Source: Cellulosimicrobium cellulans (lineage in GTDB: Bacteria; Actinomycetota; Actinomycetes; Actinomycetales; Cellulomonadaceae). Taken from it: a stretch of 64,000 bases of DNA. The notes under the pieces are model-generated. The model saw only the letters and a list, made by a program, of their open reading frames with translations. It had not been told where the DNA came from and searched no databases. Positions 25,409-34,496 of this stretch are shown here, piece after piece. The position numbers were made by a program, and so were the translations under genes. Every line of letters starts with the position of its first letter. Position 1 is the first letter of the stretch. Location of the stretch: positions 124,001 to 188,000 of the forward strand of contig NZ_VEGH01000006.1 in NCBI RefSeq assembly GCF_007679345.1. Direction: 5' to 3'.

Positions 25409-26815
25409 GTGAAGTACGCGCAGCACATCTCCGAGCTGGTCGGCGGCACCCCGCTGGTCCGGCTCAACGCCGTGACCGCGGGCCTGTCCGCGACGATCCT
25501 GGCGAAGGTCGAGTACTTCAACCCCGGCGGGTCGGCGAAGGACCGGATCGCGCTGCGGATGATCGAGGCGGCGGAGGCCTCCGGCGAGCTCCGCCCGGGC
25601 GGCACGATCGTCGAGCCGACCAGCGGCAACACCGGCGTCGGCCTGGCCCTGGTCGCGCAGCGCAAGGGCTACCGCTGCGTGTTCGTCTGCCCGGACAAGG
25701 TGTCGGAGGACAAGCGGGACGTGCTGCGCGCGTACGGCGCCGAGGTCGTCGTCACCCCGACCGCGGTGCCGCCCGACCACCCCGACTCCTACTACTCGGT
25801 CTCGGACCGCCTGGTCACCGAGATCGAGGGCGCCTGGAAGCCGAACCAGTACGCCAACGTGAACGGCCCCGCGAGCCACTACGCGTCGACGGGCCCGGAG
25901 ATCTGGGCGGACACCGACGGCCGGGTGACGCACTTCGTCGCCGGCGTCGGCACGGGCGGCACCATCACCGGCACCGGCCGGTACCTGCACGACGCGTCCG
26001 CCGACCGGGCCGCGGCCGACGGCGGCCCGGTGCGCGTGGTCGGCATCGACCCGCTGGGCTCGGTCTACTCGGGCGGCGACGGGCGGCCGTACCTGGTCGA
26101 GGGCGTCGGCGAGGACTTCTGGCCCGCCGCGTACGACCCGTCGGTGCCGGACGAGATCATCGCCGTGTCCGACGCGGACTCGTTCGCGATGACCCGGCGC
26201 CTGGCCCGCGAGGAGGCCCTGCTGGTGGGCGGCTCCTGCGGCATGGCCGTCGAGGGGGCGCTGCGGCTGGCCCGCCGGCTCGAGGACGAGGACCCGGCCG
26301 CGGCCGCGCGGGCGATCATCGTCGTGCTGCTGCCGGACAGCGGCAAGGGCTACCTGTCGAAGATCTTCAACGACCGGTGGATGCGGTCGTACGGGTTCCT
26401 CGACACCGAGGCGGGCGCGACCGTCGCGGACGTGCTGCGCACCAAGGACGGCAGCGTGCCGGCGCTCGTGCACACGCACCCGAACGAGACCGTGCGGGAC
26501 GCCATCGAGATCCTGCAGGAGTACGGCGTCTCGCAGATGCCGGTCGTCGGCGCGGAGCCCCCGGTGAAGATCGGCGAGGTCGCCGGGTCGGTCTCCGAGC
26601 GCGAGCTGCTGGACGCGGTGTTCTCCGGGTCGGCGTCGCTGTCCGACCGGGTCGACCGGCACATGGCCGCCGCGCTGCCGCTGATCGGCTCGGGGGAGTC
26701 CGTGCAGTCGGCGCGCGAGGCGCTGCAGAAGCACGACGCGCTCATGGTGGTCGACGACGGGCAGCCCGTCGGGGTGCTGACGCGGCACGACCTGCTGGCG
26801 TTCCTGGCCCGCTGA
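25409..26815 (+). CDS. cbs: Cystathionine beta-synthase
   Basis: A 468-aa PLP enzyme condensing homocysteine with serine (transsulfuration). PLP lysine K44 lies in NPGGSAKDR, the phosphate/substrate loop is EPTSGNTGVG, and GTGGTITGTGR follows. Two regulatory CBS repeats occupy about residues 335-465 (LVHTHPNETVRDAIEILQEY; VDDGQPVGVLTRHDLLAFL), so adenosyl-type effectors may modulate it. TAGGCT near 25352 is a likely -10 box and GGGAG precedes the ATG. In M. tuberculosis cbs neighbours metB; here metB lies about 8 kb downstream with accessory genes between. Confidence 0.93.
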   Translation: MKYAQHISELVGGTPLVRLNAVTAGLSATILAKVEYFNPGGSAKDRIALRMIEAAEASGELRPGGTIVEPTSGNTGVGLALVAQRKGYRCVFVCPDKVSEDKRDVLRAYGAEVVVTPTAVPPDHPDSYYSVSDRLVTEIEGAWKPNQYANVNGPASHYASTGPEIWADTDGRVTHFVAGVGTGGTITGTGRYLHDASADRAAADGGPVRVVGIDPLGSVYSGGDGRPYLVEGVGEDFWPAAYDPSVPDEIIAVSDADSFAMTRRLAREEALLVGGSCGMAVEGALRLARRLEDEDPAAAARAIIVVLLPDSGKGYLSKIFNDRWMRSYGFLDTEAGATVADVLRTKDGSVPALVHTHPNETVRDAIEILQEYGVSQMPVVGAEPPVKIGEVAGSVSERELLDAVFSGSASLSDRVDRHMAAALPLIGSGESVQSAREALQKHDALMVVDDGQPVGVLTRHDLLAFLAR

Positions 26816-27008
26816 CGGGGTTCCCGCGGCTCGTGCGGGCGTGACGGCCGTCCGCCCGCGACTTCGGGTGGCAGGCGCTTACCCGGCCCCGTTAGGTTGG
26901 CGCCGAGGCACGAAAGGGGGCGCCTCGGTCCCGCCCGGCGGGCGCGTCGTCGCGCCCCCGCGCGGTCGGGCGCGCCCCGTGCACGGCACGTGAGCGAAGG
27001 GGCTCGGC

Positions 27009-29393
27009 ATGACGCAGGCGACCGTCGAGGAGCAGGACTACACCGACGAGGAACGGGCCCAGGTCGTCCGGGCGGAGGACGGGACGCCGGTCGGCGTGGT
27101 CCCGCGCCAGCGGTGGACGCCGCTGCGGATCGCGGTCTGGGTCGCGATCTCGCTGGCGGGCGCGGTCGGCTGGACGATGCTCGCGGTCGTGCGGGGCGAG
27201 CAGGTCAACACGATCTGGTTCGTCGTCACCGCGGTCGCCACCTACGCGATCGCCTACCGGTTCTACGCGCTGTACGTGCAGCGCCGGATCATGCGGCCGG
27301 ACGACACCCGCGCCACCCCGGCCGAGCGCGTGGACAACGGCCGGGACTTCGACCCGACCGACCGGCGGGTGCTCTACGGGCACCACTTCGCGGCCATCGC
27401 CGGCGCGGGCCCGCTGGTGGGTCCCGTGCTCGCGGCGCAGATGGGCTACCTGCCCGGCACGCTGTGGATCATCCTCGGCGTCGTGGTCGCGGGTGGCGTG
27501 CAGGACATGCTCGTGCTGTTCTTCTCCACCCGGCGCGGCGGTCGGTCGCTCGGGCAGATGGCCCGGGACGAGATCGGCAGGTTCGGCGGCACGGTCGCGA
27601 TGGTCGTCGTCTTCGTGATGCTGATGATCGTGCTGGCCGTGCTCGCGATGGTGTGCGTGAACGCGCTCGCCGAGAGCCCGTGGGGCGTGTTCTCCGTCGG
27701 CTGCACCATCCCGATCGCGCTGCTCATGGGCCTGTACCTGCGGTTCGTCCGGCCCGGCGCGGTCACCGAGGTGTCGGTCATCGGGTTCGTGCTGCTGATC
27801 GCGGCGATCGTGGGCGGCCGGTGGGTCGCGGAGTCGTCCTGGGGCGAGCACCTGCACCTGTCCCCGGTGACGCTGACCTGGGCGGTGGTGATCTACGGCT
27901 TCTTCGCGGCGGTGCTGCCGGTGTGGCTGCTGCTGACCCCGCGCGACTACCTGTCGACGTTCATGAAGGTCGGGACGATCCTCGTGCTCGCCGCCGGCAT
28001 CGTGCTGGTGCGGCCGATCGCGCAGATGCCCGCCGTCACGGAGTTCGCGTCGAACGGCGAGGGCCCGGTGTTCGCGGGCGCGCTGTTCCCGTTCCTGTTC
28101 ATCACCATCGCGTGCGGCGCCCTGTCCGGGATGCACGCGATGGTCGCCTCCGGCACCACGCCCAAGATGGTGCAGAAGGAGTCGCAGGTCCGGATGATCG
28201 GCTACGGCGGCATGCTGATGGAGTCGTTCGTCGCGATCATGGCGCTGGCCGCCGCGGTGTCCCTGAACCAGGGCGTGTACTTCTCGATGAACGCGCCGGC
28301 CGTGACGACCGAGGGCACGTCCATCGGCGCCGAGGCCGCGATCGCCGACCTGGGCGTCACCGACGCGGCGGGCGACCCGGTCGAGATCCGCTGGGACTCC
28401 GAGGACGCCGCCGGGAACCCGGTGTCGCTGACCGGCGCCGAGGCCCTCGACAAGGTGGCCGAGGACGTCGGCGAGCCGTCCGTGGTGTCCCGGACCGGCG
28501 GCGCGCCGACCCTGGCCGTCGGGATGGCGAACATCCTGCACCAGGTGGTCGGCGGCACCGGGATGATGTCGTTCTGGTACCACTTCGCGATCATGTTCGA
28601 GGCGCTGTTCATCCTGTCCGCCGTCGACGCGGTGACGAGGGTCGCCCGGTTCCAGCTGTCCGACGCGATCGGGAACTGGGTGCCACGGTTCCGCGACCCG
28701 TCCTGGCTGGTGGGCGGCTGGATCTCGACGGCGGTCGTCGTCGCGGCCTGGGGGTCGCTGCTGCTCATGGGCGTGACCGACCCGCTCGGCGGCATCCGCA
28801 CGCTGTACCCGCTGTTCGGCATCGCGAACCAGCTCATCGCCGCCGTCGCGCTGCTCGTGGTCACGGTGATGGTGGTCCGCAAGGGCTACGTGCGGTGGGC
28901 GTGGATCCCGCTGGTGCCGCTCGCCTGGGACACCGTCGTCACGTTCACCGCCTCGTACCAGAAGATCTTCTCCGGCGTCCCGGCCATCGGGTACTGGGCG
29001 CAGCACCGGCAGTACCAGCAGCTGATCGCCGACGGCATCGACGACCCGGCGGCGCTCGCGGACGCGCGGGCGGTGGTCCGGAACACCGCGATCCAGGGGA
29101 CGCTGTCGATCCTCTTCGTCGTGCTGGTGGCGACGCTCTTCGTGGCGGCCGTCGTCACCGTCGCCCGCGCGCTGCGCACGCCCGGCGGGATCGGGACGTC
29201 CGAGGACCCTGCCGAGCCGTCGCGGCTCTACGCGCCGGGCCAGCTGTTCGCGTCACCGCTGGAGCGGAAGGTCGAGGCGGAGTTCGAGCGGCTGGTCGAG
29301 GAGGGCCGTGTCGCGCCGGTCGGCGGTGGGCACGGCTCCGGCGGGCGCGGGCACGGCTCCGGCGGGCACGGGCACGGCGGGGGCCGGCCGTGA
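27009..29393 (+). CDS. cstA: Carbon starvation protein A (peptide/pyruvate transporter)
   Basis: A 794-aa multispanning inner-membrane transporter of the CstA/BtsT family, importing pyruvate or peptides under carbon limitation. Hallmarks are DRRVLYGHHFAAIAGAGPLV, ACGALSGMHAMVASGTTPKM and TRVARFQLSDAIGNW. The C-terminus ends in a His/Gly-rich tail (GHGSGGHGHGGGRP), possibly metal-binding. TAGGTT at 26893-26898 is a probable -10 box, giving a leader of about 105 nt. No catabolite or two-component site could be recognised. Confidence 0.93.
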   Translation: MTQATVEEQDYTDEERAQVVRAEDGTPVGVVPRQRWTPLRIAVWVAISLAGAVGWTMLAVVRGEQVNTIWFVVTAVATYAIAYRFYALYVQRRIMRPDDTRATPAERVDNGRDFDPTDRRVLYGHHFAAIAGAGPLVGPVLAAQMGYLPGTLWIILGVVVAGGVQDMLVLFFSTRRGGRSLGQMARDEIGRFGGTVAMVVVFVMLMIVLAVLAMVCVNALAESPWGVFSVGCTIPIALLMGLYLRFVRPGAVTEVSVIGFVLLIAAIVGGRWVAESSWGEHLHLSPVTLTWAVVIYGFFAAVLPVWLLLTPRDYLSTFMKVGTILVLAAGIVLVRPIAQMPAVTEFASNGEGPVFAGALFPFLFITIACGALSGMHAMVASGTTPKMVQKESQVRMIGYGGMLMESFVAIMALAAAVSLNQGVYFSMNAPAVTTEGTSIGAEAAIADLGVTDAAGDPVEIRWDSEDAAGNPVSLTGAEALDKVAEDVGEPSVVSRTGGAPTLAVGMANILHQVVGGTGMMSFWYHFAIMFEALFILSAVDAVTRVARFQLSDAIGNWVPRFRDPSWLVGGWISTAVVVAAWGSLLLMGVTDPLGGIRTLYPLFGIANQLIAAVALLVVTVMVVRKGYVRWAWIPLVPLAWDTVVTFTASYQKIFSGVPAIGYWAQHRQYQQLIADGIDDPAALADARAVVRNTAIQGTLSILFVVLVATLFVAAVVTVARALRTPGGIGTSEDPAEPSRLYAPGQLFASPLERKVEAEFERLVEEGRVAPVGGGHGSGGRGHGSGGHGHGGGRP

Positions 29394-29485
29394 GCGCGGT
29401 GAGGCGGGCGGTGCGCGCCCTGCGCTGGTACGTCCGCGAGGTGCTGCGCACGTCCGACCGGGGCACCGGCCCGGGCTGCTGCTGA
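29390..29485 (+). CDS. Truncated YbdD/DUF466-like protein downstream of cstA
   Basis: A 31-aa frame whose GTG overlaps the cstA stop by 4 bp. RRAVRALRWYVREVL matches the start of the YbdD/YjiX family (about 65 aa), whose genes routinely follow cstA, but the remaining residues (RTSDRGTGPGCC) do not resemble the family. No frameshifted continuation is visible before the terminator. It may be a decayed gene still translationally coupled, or a shortened functional peptide. Confidence 0.55.
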   Translation: MSAVRRAVRALRWYVREVLRTSDRGTGPGCC

Positions 29486-29507
29486 CCGCGACCCCCGGAC
29501 CGGAACC

Positions 29508-29561
29508 GGGTGGAGCGTTCTGCCCGACACGCGCGGCGTGTCCCGGCAGGACGCTCCACCC
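29508..29561. terminator. Bidirectional hairpin between cstA and aldO
   Basis: 17-bp arms GGGTGGAGCGTTCTGCC and its complement (29508-29524, 29545-29561; one G-T pair) enclose a second inverted repeat ACACGC/GCGTGT. It lies in the gap of convergent genes, so it probably terminates both. Confidence 0.75.
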
Positions 29562-29579
29562 GTACCCACCTCGGGGCGG

Positions 29580-30848
29580 TCAGGCCGCGGCGAGCACGTG
29601 CCGGTCGACGAACGCGTTGCGGAACGTGCCCTCCGGGTCCGTCCGGGCCACCAGCGCGCGGAAGTCGTCGAGGCGCGGGTACAGCTGCCGCGGGTCCACC
29701 CCGGGGCCGCCCACCGAGGCGAAGAGCTTCCCCCAGTGCGGCCGGGCCCCGAACGGCGCCAGCGCGGCCTCGATCCGGGGCAGCACCGCCTCCACCTCGG
29801 CCTGCCGCGGCAGCCAGGTGAAGTGCAGGCCGACCCGGTCGCCGCCCTCGGCCCCGCTGAGCCACAGGTCGTCGCCGGCCATGGTGCGGATCTCCGCGAC
29901 CTGCAGCAGCGGGGCCACGAGCGGCGCCAGGCCGCGCATCGCCTCGATCGCCTCGACGGCGTGCGCACGGGGGACCAGGTACTCGGTCTGGAGCTCGTCG
30001 CCGTTGCTGGGCGTGAAGTCCAGCCGGAAGTGGGGCAGCCGCTCGTGCCACGGACCCGGCACCCCGAGCTGCTGGGTGCAGTTCACCGGGTCGATGCCGG
30101 GGAGCGGGTGCAGCGGGCCGGGCGCCGGGCGGGCGCCGAACAGCTCGGCGCGCGGCTCGTACGCCGCGCCGGGCGCGACGCGGGTCTTGCGCCAGACCTG
30201 CCGGACGGCGGGGCCGGCCCAGTCGGTGAACAGGCTGACCGAGTCGGCGGAGCCGGTGATCTCGTCGAGGTGCTCGAGCACGGCGTCCCAGGGCAGGTCG
30301 GTGTGCACCTCCTGCGCGACGTCGTACGTCGGCTCGACGTCGAGGGTCACGCGGACCACGATCCCGAGGGCGCCCAGTGCGACGACCGCACCGGGGAAGT
30401 CGGCGTCGCCGCGCGCCAGGTGCCGCAGCGAGCCGTCGGCGGTCACCAGGTCCAGGCCCGCCACCGCGGCGGCGAGGTTACGGGACCGGTCGCCGGACCC
30501 GTGCGTGCCCGTCGCCACCGCGCCCGCGACCGAGATGTGCGGCAGCGAGGCGAGGTTGTGCAGCGCCCAGCCCTGCGCGTGCAGGGCCTGCCCGAGCGTC
30601 CCGTACCGGGTGCCCGCCGAGACGGTCACGGTGCGGGCGGCCGCGTCCACCCGGGCGTCCGGGTCCAGCCCGTCCAGCCGCACGAGGTCGTGCGGGGTGT
30701 CCGCGAGGTCGTTGAAGCAGTGCCGGGTGCCCAGCGCGCGCACGTGCCGCGCGGCCGCCACCACCTCCTGCACCTCCTCGACCGTGCGCGGCTCGTGCAC
30801 GCGCGCGGCGGCGTAGGTGAGGTTCCCGGCCCAGGTGGTCAGCGTCAT
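29580..30848 (-). CDS. aldO: Alditol oxidase-like FAD oxidoreductase
   Basis: A 422-aa VAO-family oxidase, colinear as I remember it with Streptomyces coelicolor AldO, which oxidises xylitol or sorbitol to aldoses with H2O2 release. Shared pieces are WAGNLTYAA at the start, LASLPHISVAGAVATGTHGS, PHFRLDFTPSNGDELQTEYL and RPHWGKLFASVGG. The loop that covalently anchors FAD in AldO (GSGHSFN) reads GTRHCFND here, keeping the His at residue 43. I chose ATG 30848 behind GGGAGC; a longer frame upstream is not family-like. Confidence 0.85.
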   Translation of the reverse strand: MTLTTWAGNLTYAAARVHEPRTVEEVQEVVAAARHVRALGTRHCFNDLADTPHDLVRLDGLDPDARVDAAARTVTVSAGTRYGTLGQALHAQGWALHNLASLPHISVAGAVATGTHGSGDRSRNLAAAVAGLDLVTADGSLRHLARGDADFPGAVVALGALGIVVRVTLDVEPTYDVAQEVHTDLPWDAVLEHLDEITGSADSVSLFTDWAGPAVRQVWRKTRVAPGAAYEPRAELFGARPAPGPLHPLPGIDPVNCTQQLGVPGPWHERLPHFRLDFTPSNGDELQTEYLVPRAHAVEAIEAMRGLAPLVAPLLQVAEIRTMAGDDLWLSGAEGGDRVGLHFTWLPRQAEVEAVLPRIEAALAPFGARPHWGKLFASVGGPGVDPRQLYPRLDDFRALVARTDPEGTFRNAFVDRHVLAAA

Positions 30849-30972
30849 CGGTGCTCCCGTCCCGGCGGGCGCCCCTCGCCCGCCGGGACGACCGTAACCC
30901 GGGCGCGTTCGCGAGCCGGGGAGCGCACCGTGCAGGATGGGGCAGTACGCCGCACCCGATCGAGGAGACGTC

Positions 30973-31377
30973 ATGTCCGCCACGCTGCCCGAGGCCACCG
31001 GTTCGTTCGGTGAGAAGCCGACCCTCACGTTCCCGGAGGGCGACGCCCCCGCCGAGCTCGAGGTCGTCGTGCTGTCGCCCGGCGACGGCGCGCTCGTCGA
31101 GGCAGGCGACGACCTCGAGGTCCACTACCTGGGCCAGACCTGGGGCGGCCACGTCTTCGACAACTCGTACGACCGCGGCTCGTCCATCTCGTTCCCGATC
31201 GGCGTCGGCGCCGTCATCGGCGGCTGGGACGAGGGCCTCGTCGGCCAGCCCGTCGGCTCGCGCGTCCTGCTGTCGATCCCGTCGCACCTCGGCTACGGCG
31301 ACCGCGGGGTCCCGCAGGCCGGCATCCGCGGCGGCGACACCCTGGTGTTCGTCGTCGACATCGTCGGCACGCACTGA
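30973..31377 (+). CDS. FKBP-type peptidyl-prolyl cis-trans isomerase
   Basis: A 134-aa single-domain FKBP without signal peptide, so cytoplasmic. The core runs from DLEVHYLGQTWGGHVFDNSY through GVGAVIGGWDEGLVGQPVGS and IPSHLGYGDRGVPQAGIRGG to DTLVFVVDIV, covering all usual active-site positions. It speeds proline isomerisation during folding. The ATG at 30973 is preceded by GAGGAG. It is followed 103 bp later by deoD. Confidence 0.93.
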   Translation: MSATLPEATGSFGEKPTLTFPEGDAPAELEVVVLSPGDGALVEAGDDLEVHYLGQTWGGHVFDNSYDRGSSISFPIGVGAVIGGWDEGLVGQPVGSRVLLSIPSHLGYGDRGVPQAGIRGGDTLVFVVDIVGTH

Positions 31378-31480
31378 CGCAGGCAGTCCCCGCACCACCT
31401 CGGCCGCCGCCCGAGCCCGCACCGGGCCGGGCGGCGGCTGCGCGTCCGCCCCACCCCGCCACCACCCCGAGGAGCCCGCC

Positions 31481-32197
31481 ATGCCCACCCCGCACATCTC
31501 CGCCCAGCCCGGCGACTTCGCCCCCGACGTCCTGATGCCGGGCGACCCGCGCCGCGCGACCCGGATCGCGGAGACCGTGCTGGAGGACGCGCGGCTGGTG
31601 ACCGAGGTGCGGGGCATCCTCGGGTACACCGGCACCTGGCAGGGCCGGCCCGTCTCGGTGATGGCGTCCGGCATGGGCGTGCCGTCCATCTCGATCTACG
31701 CGACCGAGCTGTTCCGGTTCTACGGCGTCCAGCGCATCATCCGGATCGGCACCGCGGGCGGCATGGCCCGCACGCTGGAGCTCGGCGACGTCGTCGTCGC
31801 GATCGCCGCGCACACCGACTCGGGGGTCAGCGAGCACCGCATCTCCGGCGTGCACTACTCGCACGTGCCGGACTTCGGCCTCGCCGTCGCCGCGTTCGCC
31901 GCCGCGGCCGAGATCCCCGGGGCCCGCGCGCAGGCCGGCGCGGTGTTCACCTCGGACTCGTTCTACTCGAACCGCCCCGAGCGCACGCAGGCGCTGGTCG
32001 ACCACGGCACGCTCGCCGTCGAGATGGAGGCCGCCGGGCTCTACGCGGTGGCGGACCGGGAGCGGGCCAAGGCGCTGGCGCTGCTGTCGATCTCGGACTT
32101 CACGTTCCAGCCGAACGAGCTGACCGCCGACGAGCGCGAGCAGCTGTTCGACCACGCGGTGCAGATGGCGCTCCGCGCGTTCGCCACCGCGGCCTGA
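31481..32197 (+). CDS. deoD: Purine nucleoside phosphorylase, DeoD type
   Basis: A 238-aa hexameric phosphorylase cleaving purine nucleosides to base and (deoxy)ribose 1-phosphate. Visible are DVLMPGDPRRATRIAE (phosphate loop), MASGMGVPSISIYATELFRF, RIGTAGGM, and AVEMEAAGLYAVAD with the substrate Glu. The usual catalytic Asp segment SDH appears as SDF (SISDFTFQPNE). Length and motifs are those of the bacterial high-molecular-mass class. Confidence 0.92.
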   Translation: MPTPHISAQPGDFAPDVLMPGDPRRATRIAETVLEDARLVTEVRGILGYTGTWQGRPVSVMASGMGVPSISIYATELFRFYGVQRIIRIGTAGGMARTLELGDVVVAIAAHTDSGVSEHRISGVHYSHVPDFGLAVAAFAAAAEIPGARAQAGAVFTSDSFYSNRPERTQALVDHGTLAVEMEAAGLYAVADRERAKALALLSISDFTFQPNELTADEREQLFDHAVQMALRAFATAA

Positions 32198-32219
32198 CCG
32201 GCGGCGGCGGGGGGCCGGG

Positions 32220-32630
32220 TCAGGCCGGAGCGGCGACCAGCTCCACCTCCAGGCCCTCGCCGTCCTCCAGGTACGCGGCGTAGTGGTCCGGGCCGCCGGC
32301 GTGCGGGTGCCGGTCGGCGAACAGCAGCGTCCAACCGTGTGCCGGCGCCTCGCGGACGAGCGCGTCGACCTCCGCGCGCGTCCCGGCGTGGAACGCCAGG
32401 TGGTTCACGCCGGGGCGGCGCCGCTCGTGCGGGGCGTCGACGACGTCAGGTCCCGACTCCAGCACGACGTCCGTGCTGCCGGGTGCGCCGCCGGACGACC
32501 ACGCGCAGCCGCCGGTCCACTCGCGGGTGCGGGCGTAGCCGAGCGCGCCGAGCAGCCAGCCCCAGGACCGCTCGGCGCGCCGGAGGTCGGCGAACCACAG
32601 CTCGACGTGGTGCACCGCCCCGCGCGTCAT
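32220..32630 (-). CDS. VOC superfamily (glyoxalase-like) protein
   Basis: A 136-aa vicinal-oxygen-chelate protein with paired beta-alpha-beta-beta-beta modules. It contains HHVELWFADLRRAERSWGWL at the start, GVNHLAFHAGTRAEVDALV mid-way and YAAYLEDGEGLEVELVA at the end, with the His and Glu positions that bind metal in this fold. Function may be fosfomycin-type resistance, lyase or dioxygenase; nothing nearby specifies it. A 41-codon frame ends over its start (32627-32752), which I do not consider a gene. Confidence 0.8.
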   Translation of the reverse strand: MTRGAVHHVELWFADLRRAERSWGWLLGALGYARTREWTGGCAWSSGGAPGSTDVVLESGPDVVDAPHERRRPGVNHLAFHAGTRAEVDALVREAPAHGWTLLFADRHPHAGGPDHYAAYLEDGEGLEVELVAAPA

Positions 32631-32810
32631 GCGGCCCCCGCGGGGCGCGCGGGCTCCCGGTCCGCCGGCGCGCCCAGCGGGCGCGGTACGTCGTCGAGCC
32701 GAGGGCAGGGCCTCAGGTTCAGGCCGGCGCGGCAGTCGGCGTCGAGGATCACCGGCCGAGGCTCCCACAGGGCGTGGTCCGGCTGCTCAGGGGCAGGGGC
32801 AGGCGCAGGG

Positions 32811-33557
32811 TCAGCCGGGTGGGTCGAGCAGGCGACGCAGGCGGGTCTTCTTCTCGTTCTCGCGCACGACCCACGCCACGTCGGGGTCGTCGGACGCCCG
32901 CAGCGCGGCGAACCGGGGCAGCCCCGCGGCGGGGTCGCCGGCCACCGCGACGCTCCACGCGTAGCCGAGCGCCTGGCGCAGCGTCCGGACGCCGGGGTCG
33001 CGGCGGTCGTCGACCGGCAGCGCCGCGATCGAGGCCGTGGCGGTCGCGCACGCGTCGAGGGCGGCCGCCGCGGTCGCCGGGTCCCGGAGCAGCCGGGGCT
33101 CGCACGCGCCGGCGACGGCCGCCCGGCGGACCAGGGGGTCGGGGTCGGCGACCCAGTCGGCGACGAGCGCGCGCAGGGTCCCGGGCTCGGCGTCGCCGAT
33201 CCGCTGCAGCGCCATCGCGGCGGACTCGCGCACGCGCCAGGAGCCGTCGGCGGCCCGGGCGCGGAGCAGGGCGGTCAGCCGGCCGCGCTCGGCCGCGGGG
33301 GCCTCCAGGACGAGCCGCCCGACGCCGTCGGTCCCGCAGCAGCGCAGGTACTCGTCGGCGTCGTCGGCGAGCGCGAGCACCAGGTCGGCCGGCGCGACGT
33401 CGGCGAACGCGCCGAGCAGCTCGAGGTTCGACCGCGGCCCGGGCAGCCCGGACCCGGCGGCGAGGTGCGCCCGCACGGCTGCGGGGTCCCCGAGCAGCCC
33501 CCGCAGGTCCTCCCGGTGCCGCTCCCGCACGCCGCTGCTCACGCCCATGCCCAGCAC
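32811..33557 (-). CDS. HEAT-repeat-like protein
   Basis: A 248-aa all-helical protein resembling ARM/HEAT scaffolds: the helical pairs RVRESAAMALQRIGDAEPGT and DPLVRRAAVAGACEPRLL are HEAT repeats, and similar but weaker repeats flank them. No catalytic motif or membrane segment is seen. Such proteins usually mediate protein contacts. The start may be the first ATG (33557) or the in-frame ATG at 33548. A palindromic 19-bp repeat array begins 16 bp upstream. Confidence 0.7.
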   Translation of the reverse strand: MLGMGVSSGVRERHREDLRGLLGDPAAVRAHLAAGSGLPGPRSNLELLGAFADVAPADLVLALADDADEYLRCCGTDGVGRLVLEAPAAERGRLTALLRARAADGSWRVRESAAMALQRIGDAEPGTLRALVADWVADPDPLVRRAAVAGACEPRLLRDPATAAAALDACATATASIAALPVDDRRDPGVRTLRQALGYAWSVAVAGDPAAGLPRFAALRASDDPDVAWVVRENEKKTRLRRLLDPPG

Positions 33558-33573
33558 GCTAGCCCCGCCACCT

Positions 33574-33649
33574 GCGCCGAGATAGGACTTTCCGTCCGAG
33601 ATAGGGCCGTCCAGGGACCTATCTCGGCGCGCGGGTCCTATCTCGGCGG
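33574..33649. repeat. Palindromic array, 2 direct + 2 inverted 19-bp units
   Basis: Four consecutive 19-bp units in exact register: 33574-33592 and 33593-33611 direct, 33612-33630 and 33631-33649 inverted. All share the core CCGAGATAGG. Unit 1 is GCGCCGAGATAGGACTTTC. It folds into one hairpin. The unit is the same as in the 7+7 array at 63467-63732. Confidence 0.85.
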
Positions 33650-33680
33650 GGGAAGGGCCGTGCGGACCGTCCCCGACGCA

Positions 33681-33719
33681 GGACGGCCCGGCCCCCCGTG
33701 CGGGGGGACCGGGCCGTCC
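33681..33719 (-). terminator. Hairpin terminator of msrA
   Basis: GGACGGCCCGG and CCGGGCCGTCC arms enclose CCCCCC/GGGGGG, giving a stem of 17 bp, starting 12 bp past the msrA stop on the minus strand. Confidence 0.7.
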
Positions 33720-33731
33720 GGGCGCGCGCCG

Positions 33732-34400
33732 TCAGGCGTCGAGCGGGCGCGGGCACGAGACGCCCGTGCCGCCGATGCCGCAGTACCCGTTCGGGTTCTT
33801 GTCCAGGTACTGCTGGTGGTAGTCCTCGGCGTAGTAGTACGGGCCGGCCTCGTCCGCGGTGCGGATCTCGGTCGTGATCTCTCCGTACCCGGCCTGGGTC
33901 AGCCGCTGCTGGTACGCGGCGCGGGTCTCCTCCGCGACGACGGCCTGCTCCGGCGTCGTCGTGTACACGGTCGACCGGTACTGCGTGCCGCGGTCGTTGC
34001 CCTGCCGGTAGCCCTGCGTCGGGTCGTGCGACTCCCAGAACGTGCGCAGCACGTCCGCGTCCGAGACGACGGCCGGGTCGTAGGCGACCTGGACCACCTC
34101 GGCGTGACCGGTCAGGCCGGTGCACGTCTCCTCGTACGTCGGGTACGGCGTGTACCCGCCCTGGTAGCCGACCGAGGTGCTGACGACACCCGGCAGCTGC
34201 CAGAAGATGCGCTCGGCGCCCCAGAAGCAGCCCATGCCGAGCGCGATCGTCCGGGTCCCCTCGGGCCAGGGGCCCTGCAGCGGCGTGCCGAGCACCGTGT
34301 GGGTGGCGGGCACGGAGTAGGTGTAGCCCTCGTGCCCCTTCAGCGCGCGCTCCGGCTCGACCATGGTCGACTTGAGGGCGGATCCGAACAGCCAGTTCAT
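33732..34400 (-). CDS. msrA: Peptide-methionine (S)-S-oxide reductase
   Basis: A 222-aa cytoplasmic MsrA that repairs oxidised methionine. Catalytic C58 is in [51 protein letters not shown] and the C-terminal [20 protein letters not shown] carry the recycling Cys residues. The roughly 45-residue N-terminal extension is usual for the long MsrA form. The ATG at 34400 follows GGGAG. It is divergent from metB, so two sulfur-amino-acid functions are back to back. Confidence 0.94.
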   Translation of the reverse strand: MNWLFGSALKSTMVEPERALKGHEGYTYSVPATHTVLGTPLQGPWPEGTRTIALGMGCFWGAERIFWQLPGVVSTSVGYQGGYTPYPTYEETCTGLTGHAEVVQVAYDPAVVSDADVLRTFWESHDPTQGYRQGNDRGTQYRSTVYTTTPEQAVVAEETRAAYQQRLTQAGYGEITTEIRTADEAGPYYYAEDYHQQYLDKNPNGYCGIGGTGVSCPRPLDA

Positions 34401-34484
34401 GGTGACTCCCTTCCACGGGTCCGACACGCTCAACCCGCGTGCGGGCCTGCGTGTTCCCGCGCGGCACCGGCCGGGGCGGGGGCC

Positions 34485-34490
34485 TAGCCT
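34485..34490 (+). promoter_or_regulatory. -10 box of leaderless metB promoter
   Basis: TAGCCT ends 6 nt before the GTG at 34497, the spacing expected if transcription starts at the G of the start codon. No ribosome-binding site is present. Confidence 0.6.
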
Positions 34491-34496
34491 GGGCCT

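Noticed and set aside
32627..32752. A 41-codon minus-strand frame ending with a stop that overlaps the VOC gene start.
   Set aside because: Composition is generic Arg/Pro/Ala-rich, no ribosome site precedes its GTG and no family resemblance is visible; overlap with a start codon alone is weak evidence at this GC content.
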